Shown one piece after another: positions 6,703-10,805 of a DNA stretch of 10,805 bases; position 1 is the stretch's first letter, and each line of letters starts with the position of its first letter. This DNA comes from Prevotella sp. CAG:924 (lineage in GTDB: Bacteria > Bacteroidota > Bacteroidia > Bacteroidales > Bacteroidaceae): the NCBI GenBank assembly GCA_000431975.1, contig HF988413.1:1-10805 (forward strand), in the 5' to 3' direction. The position numbers and the translations under genes are program-made. A model generated the notes under the pieces. That model ran no database searches and was not told the DNA's origin. It worked only from the letters and a program-made list of their open reading frames with translations.

Positions 6703-7578
6703 TCATTTTCCTCTTTCGGCCATGAGTACTTTTATCTCTTCTTCGTTGATGCCTACCATGGCCGGTCCCAGATCCTCGCTCAGTTCGGCGAGCTTCTCAG
6801 GGTTATTGTAGTTGGTCACGGCCTGTACGATGGCTGCGGCACGCTTGGCGGGATTACCGCTTTTGAAGATGCCTGAGCCGACGAAGACGCCCTCTGCGCC
6901 AAGCTGCATCATCAGGGCCGCATCGGCAGGTGTCGCCACGCCGCCTGCTGCAAAGTTGACTACCGGTAGTTTGCCGTGCTGGTGGACATACTGCACGAGA
7001 TCGACGGGCACCTGGAGCTTCTTGGCTGCCTCATACAGTTCATCGTCGGCCATCGATACCAGATGGCGTATTTCGTGCTGCATCTGACGCATGTGGCTCA
7101 CGGCCTGCACGACATCGCCGGTGCCCGGCTCACCCTTGGTACGGATCATGGTAGCGCCCTCGGCAATGCGTCGTAAGGCTTCGCCCAGATCACGGGCACC
7201 GCAGACGAAGGGTACGTCAAACTTAGTCTTGTCGATATGATAGATATTATCGGCAGGAGAGAGCACCTCGCTTTCGTCGATATAGTCGATATCGATGGCC
7301 TGCAGGATCTGTGCCTCTACGATGTGTCCGATGCGGCATTTGGCCATTACGGGTATCGACACGGCCTGCTGGATGCCCTTGATCATCTTCGGGTCGCTCA
7401 TGCGGCTCACACCTCCGGCAGCACGAATGTCGGCCGGGATGCGCTCGAGAGCCATCACGGCACAGGCACCGGCCTCTTCGGCGATACGGGCCTGCTCGGG
7501 AGTGGTCACATCCATGATGACACCGCCTTTAAGCATTTGTGCCAGGTTACGGTTCAGCTGTTGTCTATTCTCTTTCAT
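6703..7578 (-). CDS. pdxS: PdxS, synthase subunit of PLP synthase
   Basis: PdxS condenses ribose 5-phosphate (or ribulose 5-phosphate), glyceraldehyde 3-phosphate and ammonia into pyridoxal 5'-phosphate, in a cytoplasmic 12:12 complex with PdxT. The 291-residue protein is full length (Bacillus PdxS has 294). Visible signatures are KGGVIMDVTTPEQARIAEEAG (17-37), ALERIPADIRAAGGVSRMSDP (43-63), the Schiff-base lysine Lys80 in MAKCRIGH, DYIDESEVLSPAD (98-110), the second lysine Lys148 in MIRTKGEPGTG, and the phosphate site FAAGGVATPADAA (209-221) with GVFVGSGIFKSG. These correspond to Lys81 and Lys149 of the Bacillus enzyme. The frame continues upstream to 7632, but the family N-terminus begins at MKENRQQLNRNLAQ, so the ATG at 7578 is used. 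It lies 57 bases after the ThiD-AraC regulator, with no clear promoter between them, suggesting a regulator-pdxS-pdxT operon. Confidence 0.97.
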   Translation of the reverse strand: MKENRQQLNRNLAQMLKGGVIMDVTTPEQARIAEEAGACAVMALERIPADIRAAGGVSRMSDPKMIKGIQQAVSIPVMAKCRIGHIVEAQILQAIDIDYIDESEVLSPADNIYHIDKTKFDVPFVCGARDLGEALRRIAEGATMIRTKGEPGTGDVVQAVSHMRQMQHEIRHLVSMADDELYEAAKKLQVPVDLVQYVHQHGKLPVVNFAAGGVATPADAALMMQLGAEGVFVGSGIFKSGNPAKRAAAIVQAVTNYNNPEKLAELSEDLGPAMVGINEEEIKVLMAERGK

Positions 7579-7635
7579 AGTGCTTGTTTTATGTGTGTTG
7601 TTGGTTATTGGTGGTAGAGTCTTGGACTGCAAGGC

Positions 7636-8529
7636 TTATTCATCGCGTGACAGTCCGGCGCGGTATTCGCTAGGACTCATACCCGTGAGTTTCTTGAAGA
7701 ATTTTGTGAAGTGCGAAGGTGAGGAGAAACCGCAATGGTAGGCAGTCTCCTGTATGGTCCGGCTTGTCGTGGCAAGTTGCCTCCGTGCCTCGCTGAGCAA
7801 ATGGTCATCGATGATCTGCTTGGGCGATTGCCTGCCCATCTGTCGGCACACCTGAGCGAGATAGCGGGCTGTCACGTTCATGCTGTCGGCATAGAAGGCC
7901 ACATCGCTGTTGGTCTGGTAATGCTCTTCCACCCGGCGGAGGAAGTCCTCGTATAGCTCGGCGCTCCGGCTTTGAAGCTGGTGGTTGCCCGGCAGTCGGT
8001 CGATGTATGCCTGGGCAAGCAGACTTGACTCGTCCGTCGGCCGTCCCTCTGCCAGATAGTAGGCAAGTGCACTGGCATAGGTGTTGTTCTGTCCGTGACG
8101 GGTGGAGTGCCGGTCGATGACGAGGGAGCAGAGAGGGATCAGGCGTTGCTTGATCTGTGCGATGATGTCGTCACTGAGCAGACGCTCGCCATGGGCTGAC
8201 ACGACGACCGGGTCATAGATGGTGTATTCGGGCCTGTAGCGGGTGAGCATCTCTACAATGACATTGAGCACCTCTACGGACCGGATCAGTCCTATCTTGA
8301 CGATGCGGGGCTGCACATCGTTGACAATGGCCTCGATCTGCTGACGGACAACGGATGCGGGGATGTCGTAGAATTGTTGGATACCCAGCGTGTTCTGTGC
8401 CGTGATGGAGGTGATCACCGACACAGCCTGGCCGCCCAGCGATGTGATCGTGGTGATGTCGGCCTGTATGCCTGATAATCCAGTACTGTCCGAGCCGGTG
8501 ATTGTCAGAATGGTATGGTTCGCTTTCAT
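7636..8529 (-). CDS. ThiD/pyridoxal-kinase-like domain fused to AraC-type DNA-binding domain; probable regulator of pdxST
   Basis: A 297-residue fusion. Residues 6-135 match the N-terminal half of ThiD/PdxK-type kinases: ILTITGSDSTGLSGIQADI (7-25), SVITSITAQNT (37-47), VKIGLI (77-82), YDPVVV (105-110). After LIPLCSLVIDRHS (130-142) the chain jumps directly to GQNNTYASALAYYLAEG (146-162), which aligns with the end region of ThiD (GTGCT/GAGDT-S-A-A-YLA-G). About 75-80 residues of a normal kinase are missing, and the anion-hole/catalytic Gly-Cys or Gly-Asp is replaced by Asn-Asn. Residues about 190-297 are an AraC/XylS domain with two helix-turn-helices: DVAFYADSMNVTARYLAQVC (209-228), and TIQETAYHCGFSSPSHFTKF (258-277) followed by FFKKLTGMSPSEYR. 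Inference: an inactive kinase fold serves as a sensor for a B6 or thiamin precursor and controls pdxS and pdxT just downstream. Start: ATG at 8529, with 8535 also possible; the TTG at 8553 lies in the promoter box. Confidence 0.85.
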   Translation of the reverse strand: MKANHTILTITGSDSTGLSGIQADITTITSLGGQAVSVITSITAQNTLGIQQFYDIPASVVRQQIEAIVNDVQPRIVKIGLIRSVEVLNVIVEMLTRYRPEYTIYDPVVVSAHGERLLSDDIIAQIKQRLIPLCSLVIDRHSTRHGQNNTYASALAYYLAEGRPTDESSLLAQAYIDRLPGNHQLQSRSAELYEDFLRRVEEHYQTNSDVAFYADSMNVTARYLAQVCRQMGRQSPKQIIDDHLLSEARRQLATTSRTIQETAYHCGFSSPSHFTKFFKKLTGMSPSEYRAGLSRDE

Positions 8530-8550
8530 TGTCATCGATGTTTGTCGGTG

Positions 8551-8582
8551 CAAAGGAAAAGAATATCGGTGATCCCTCCAAA
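8551..8582 (-). promoter_or_regulatory. Probable promoter of the ThiD-AraC regulator (and pdxST)
   Basis: Read on the - strand, TTTG at 8582-8579 (-33 element) is followed after 20 bases by TTCCTTTG at 8558-8551, one mismatch from the Bacteroidota -7 consensus TAnnTTTG, and then by CA. Spacing is within the usual 19-21 bases. Transcription would start around 8544, leaving a leader of only some 8-15 bases before the ATG at 8535 or 8529. No other convincing promoter is seen before pdxS. Confidence 0.5.
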
Positions 8583-8589
8583 TATTCTT
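8559..8589. promoter_or_regulatory. Candidate operator: inverted repeat AAGAATAT/ATATTCTT across the promoter
   Basis: AAGAATAT (8559-8566) and its perfect reverse complement ATATTCTT (8582-8589) are separated by 15 bases, giving a centre-to-centre distance of 23 bases, about two helical turns. One arm abuts the -7 box and the other overlaps the -33 element of the regulator promoter. A dimeric protein bound here would block RNA polymerase, so autorepression is a reasonable guess. Which protein binds is inferred only from position. Confidence 0.45.
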
Positions 8590-8595
8590 CGCTTT

Positions 8596-8614
8596 TTGAC
8601 ACGATTTGCGTCAA
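8596..8614. promoter_or_regulatory. Candidate operator: imperfect palindrome upstream of the regulator promoter
   Basis: TTGACACGATTTGCGTCAA is a 19-base imperfect palindrome: arms TTGACAC and GCGTCAA match in six of seven positions around a 5-base centre. It lies 13 bases upstream of the -33 element, an upstream position used by activators. It differs in sequence from the AAGAATAT repeat, so if both are real they may serve different proteins. Confidence 0.35.
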
Positions 8615-9034
8615 TATGTACAAGCCGTGAATGCGTAATAATATCCTTTGTCAAAAGATGAGGCTGTTTCGGTTCCGCCTTTTTCGTGCTTCTTTAGCGG
8701 ATTATCTTGGTCTATATGGTTGTGCATGGCTGGGAAATGGTAATGGTGATGCGGGATATCATCAAAGAGATCCGCATCTCTCTTCCGAAAAGAATCGGGA
8801 TACATGCATAGACTGAATCTGTCAATAAGACTGCAACCATTTATCGGTACGCCCGACGTCTTCCGCTCTTTTGCCGATATCCTTTCTGTTACTTTGTACT
8901 TATGTAGTCGGCTGCATCTTCGGTAAAGATGATGACCGGACTGCCCGCTCATAGTACGAAATGCGTTGTAACTCTTAATGGGTAGGGGATAAAAACAATG
9001 CCGGCTCTTTGCTAGTGGTTATCCGTTTTTTGTG
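8615..9034. other. Divergent intergenic region without a recognised gene
   Basis: No supported coding sequence. A 113-codon frame on the - strand (8952-8611) is open, but its product (His-rich, with no recognisable domain) does not look like a protein family I know. A hairpin is possible at 8748-8778 (GATGCGG pairing with CCGCATC, 17-base loop). No riboswitch core could be recognised; in particular the conserved thiamin-pyrophosphate element was looked for and not seen. Confidence 0.5.
8748..8778. repeat. 7-bp inverted repeat GATGCGG/CCGCATC
   Basis: GATGCGG (8748-8754) is exactly complementary to CCGCATC (8772-8778), and with one bulged G the stem can extend by two more pairs (AT/AT). No T-tract follows on either strand. 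It sits mid-way between two divergent genes, so it might be a structured RNA element or a protein site; nothing more can be said. Confidence 0.3.
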
Positions 9035-9042
9035 TATCTTTG
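9035..9042 (+). promoter_or_regulatory. Bacteroidota-type -7 promoter box TATCTTTG
   Basis: TATCTTTG matches TAnnTTTG exactly and is followed by TC. A TTTG at 9008-9011 could be the -33 element, though the 23-base spacing is longer than usual. Transcription would begin near 9049. The TTG at 9040, which could be taken as a start codon of the longer frame, lies inside this box, so the symporter must start further down. Confidence 0.6.
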
Positions 9043-9072
9043 TCACCCTTTATCACGCAAATTATAATAGGG

Positions 9073-10500
9073 ATGCTTATTTTCTTCGCTATTCTCGGTT
9101 ATTTTGTGTTGTTGCTTTTGGTGAGTCGGTTGGCCACCCCGAAGAGCGATAACGACAACTTCTTTCGTGGACACCGCCGTTCCCGCTGGCCTCTGGTAGC
9201 GTTCGGCATGATCGGTGCGAGCATATCCGGAGTTACTTTTATCAGTGTGCCTGGTATGGTGATCACGCAGCAGATGACCTATCTGCAGACGTGCCTGGGC
9301 TTCATCCTGGGCTATCTGTTGGTGGCGTTCATCCTTCTGCCGGTCTATTACAAGCTTGGTCTGACTACGATCTACAGCTATCTGCGGCAGCGTTTCGGAC
9401 CGTCGTCATACAAGACGGGTGCCGGCTTCTTCCTGCTCTCGAAGATGACGGGTGCTGCCGTTCGCTTTTTTGTCGTCTGCTTCCTTCTTCAACATTATCT
9501 GCTGGATGCTTACGGAGTGCCTTTCCCGCTTACAGTGGTTGTGATGGTAGGTCTTATCTGGCTCTATTCGCGCCGCGGTGGCATACAGACTCTGGTGTGG
9601 ACTGACACGCTGCAGACTTTCTGTATGCTCACGGCACTTGTGCTGATATTACTGGCTGTGATGGAGCAACTGCATCTCAGTCCGGCCGAAGCCGTGGCTG
9701 CGATAGCGGACGATCCTCACAGCCGCATCTTCGTCATGGACGACTGGATGTCAACGCAGAACTTCTGGAAGCAGTTTGTCAGCGGTGCTTTTATTGTCGT
9801 GGTGATGACAGGCCTCGATCAGGACATGATGCAGAAGAATCTCACCTGCCGCACCTTACGGGATGCCCAGCGCGACATGTGCTCCTATGGGTTGGCCTTC
9901 GTACCCGTCAATCTGCTATTCCTGTGTCTGGGTGTGCTCCTTCTTCATCTTGCCCAACGTGAGGGCATCGCCTGGCCGGAGCAGACTGATAATCTCTTGC
10001 CGATGTTCGCAGCTACGGGACAGTTGGGCAGGGCGGTCGTAGTGTTTTTCACAGTGGGTGTTGTGGCTGCAGGCTTCTCAAGTGCAGACTCGGCTCTTAC
10101 CGCCCTTACGACAAGCTATTGTGTAGATATCCGTGAGCGGGATGATGACGAACGGCTTCGCCGTAGGGCCCATCTTACGCTTGCCTTTATCTTCGCTCTC
10201 TGTGTGATCGTTTTCGGCTATATCCGGTCGACGAATGTGCTCGATGCTATTTTCACCCTTTGTTCTTATACATACGGTCCGCTTCTCGGTCTGTTCGCCT
10301 ACGGCCTGTTCACACACCGGTCGACATGCGATCGTATGGTGCCTTATGTGGCCATTGCCTCGCCGATGGTTTGTTTCATAGTGGAGCGCGTCGTTGGAGC
10401 AATGACAGGTTATCATTTTGGTTACGAGTCGCTGTTGCTCAATGGCTGTTTGACCTTTCTGGGGCTATGGATTGTGGGTAAGTCAGATAAGAATCATTAG
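9073..10500 (+). CDS. Sodium:solute symporter (SSS family), substrate unknown
   Basis: A 475-residue inner-membrane protein with about 12-13 hydrophobic helices, typical of the SSS/SLC5 family (LeuT fold, Na+-driven uptake). Family marks are DNFFRGHRRSRWPLVAFGMIGASISGVTFISVPG (28-61, the helix-1 region), LGLTTIYSYLRQRFG (95-109), SRRGGIQTLVWTDTLQ (166-181), GLDQDMMQKNL (247-257) and GFSSADSALTALTTS (334-348), whose Ser and Thr residues match the Na2 sodium site. The frame can be extended to a TTG at 9040, but that codon lies in the promoter box, so the ATG at 9073 is chosen; it gives a leader of about 24 bases. The gene is divergent from the regulator-pdxST operon with about 500 bases between. 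No neighbour indicates the substrate; sugars, acids, amino acids and vitamins are all transported by this family. Confidence 0.88.
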   Translation: MLIFFAILGYFVLLLLVSRLATPKSDNDNFFRGHRRSRWPLVAFGMIGASISGVTFISVPGMVITQQMTYLQTCLGFILGYLLVAFILLPVYYKLGLTTIYSYLRQRFGPSSYKTGAGFFLLSKMTGAAVRFFVVCFLLQHYLLDAYGVPFPLTVVVMVGLIWLYSRRGGIQTLVWTDTLQTFCMLTALVLILLAVMEQLHLSPAEAVAAIADDPHSRIFVMDDWMSTQNFWKQFVSGAFIVVVMTGLDQDMMQKNLTCRTLRDAQRDMCSYGLAFVPVNLLFLCLGVLLLHLAQREGIAWPEQTDNLLPMFAATGQLGRAVVVFFTVGVVAAGFSSADSALTALTTSYCVDIRERDDDERLRRRAHLTLAFIFALCVIVFGYIRSTNVLDAIFTLCSYTYGPLLGLFAYGLFTHRSTCDRMVPYVAIASPMVCFIVERVVGAMTGYHFGYESLLLNGCLTFLGLWIVGKSDKNH

Positions 10501-10614
10501 GGCTTTGTATGGTTTTACAGTCTGAGCCACAATAAAGACGCTTCCCTTTCTAAGCGGTCAGAACGGTTGGTTCTACTTATTATAATATAGGTATAGATTC
10601 TTTTTGGTCTTGGT

Positions 10615-10640
10615 CATCCGATTTGTCCCAGTGTCGGATG
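10615..10640. repeat. 7-bp inverted repeat CATCCGA/TCGGATG
   Basis: Perfect 7-base arms with a 12-base loop, extendable by one T-G wobble. No T-tract follows on either strand. It may be part of a structured transcript end or a protein site; role unknown. Confidence 0.3.
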
Positions 10641-10729
10641 GATGTAGTGGAGAAATAAGTGAGAGAAAGTGATGGCCTATAGGAAAGAGAAAAAACCGTG
10701 TAAGGCGAAGCAGCTCTTTGGAATATAGG

Positions 10730-10774
10730 AAATGCCGTCCTCGGTCCATCATGGACCCGAGAACGGCATTTTCT
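10730..10774 (+). terminator. Strong terminator-like hairpin
   Basis: AAATGCCGT (10730-10738) pairs exactly with ACGGCATTT (10763-10771). After a C/A mismatch CTCGG pairs with CCGAG, and after one bulged C, TCC pairs with GGA, closing on an ATCAT loop. That gives 17 pairs, mostly GC in the centre, ending in TTTT on the + strand and in a shorter TTT on the - strand. It could end the symporter transcript (230 bases downstream) or a gene arriving from the right on the - strand; the A/T flanks on both sides allow two-way action. Confidence 0.65.
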
Positions 10775-10805
10775 GGTATGCTCGGCATGAGCTTATTCTA
10801 ATGGG

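Larger units (their letters stand above)
10501..10805. other. 3' intergenic region to window end
   Basis: No supported gene. Visible structures are a weak hairpin just after the symporter (AGAAC 10560-10564 with GTTCT 10570-10574, then an AT-rich run), an inverted repeat CATCCGA (10615-10621) with TCGGATG (10634-10640), and a strong hairpin at 10730-10774. A 71-codon frame on the - strand has no recognisable features. Confidence 0.5.

Noticed and set aside
6641..6706. PdxT start at 6706
   Set aside because: The ATGA overlap with pdxS is attractive, but the 22 added residues (Pro, Cys and His rich) precede the invariant MNIAILALQGAF start and have no counterpart in the family.
8611..8952. 113-codon open frame on the - strand upstream of the regulator
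   Set aside because: The His-rich product has no known domain, no clear promoter precedes it, and codon use does not look like its neighbours. A real gene cannot be fully excluded.
8530..9034. Thiamin-pyrophosphate riboswitch upstream of the ThiD-like gene
   Set aside because: The conserved CTGAGA and ACCTGA blocks of the TPP riboswitch were looked for on both strands and not found; the regulator's leader also appears to be only a few bases long.

Overview
The window looks like chromosomal DNA of a Bacteroidota member, most likely a Prevotella-like Bacteroidales. The reasons are the lack of Shine-Dalgarno sequences, several TAnnTTTG-type -7 promoter boxes (3641, 5204, 9035 on +, and a weaker one at 8558-8551 on -), the protein families and their sequence style, and a GC content a little above 50% by eye. 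Nothing indicates a plasmid, phage, insertion sequence, CRISPR array, tRNA or rRNA.

Layout. (1) 1-3279, + strand: the 3' part of a tripartite drug-efflux operon, made of a TolC-type outer-membrane channel (cut by the window edge), an EmrA/HlyD-type adaptor and a divergent 14-TM EmrB/DHA2-type MFS pump. (2) 3280-3784: a 505-base gap with an 18-bp hairpin that looks like a terminator and a promoter for the next gene. (3) 3785-5101, +: a secreted nucleoside-hydrolase-like DUF1593 protein with a C-terminal beta-sandwich domain. (4) 5232-5906, +: an MgtC/SapB-family membrane protein whose start is set by a promoter box inside the longer ORF. (5) 5999-8529, - strand: pdxT, pdxS and, upstream of them, a regulator gene coding for a shrunken ThiD/pyridoxal-kinase-like domain fused to an AraC-type DNA-binding domain. 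Order of transcription is regulator, pdxS, pdxT. (6) 8530-9072: a 500-base divergent intergenic region with two inverted repeats at the regulator promoter. (7) 9073-10500, +: a sodium:solute symporter of unknown substrate. (8) 10501-10805: non-coding, with a strong terminator-like hairpin.

The main point of interest is block 5. PdxS and PdxT together form the glutamine-dependent PLP (vitamin B6) synthase. The adjoining regulator keeps the substrate-binding half of a kinase fold that binds hydroxymethylpyrimidine or pyridoxal, but it appears to have lost the catalytic segment and is tied to an AraC DNA-binding domain. The simplest reading is a vitamer-sensing transcription factor controlling de novo PLP synthesis, built from different parts from the MocR-type PdxR found in Gram-positive bacteria. 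Two inverted repeats overlapping or flanking its own promoter are candidate operators. PdxT also carries an acidic insertion after its nucleophile, and a stable hairpin lies between pdxS and pdxT.
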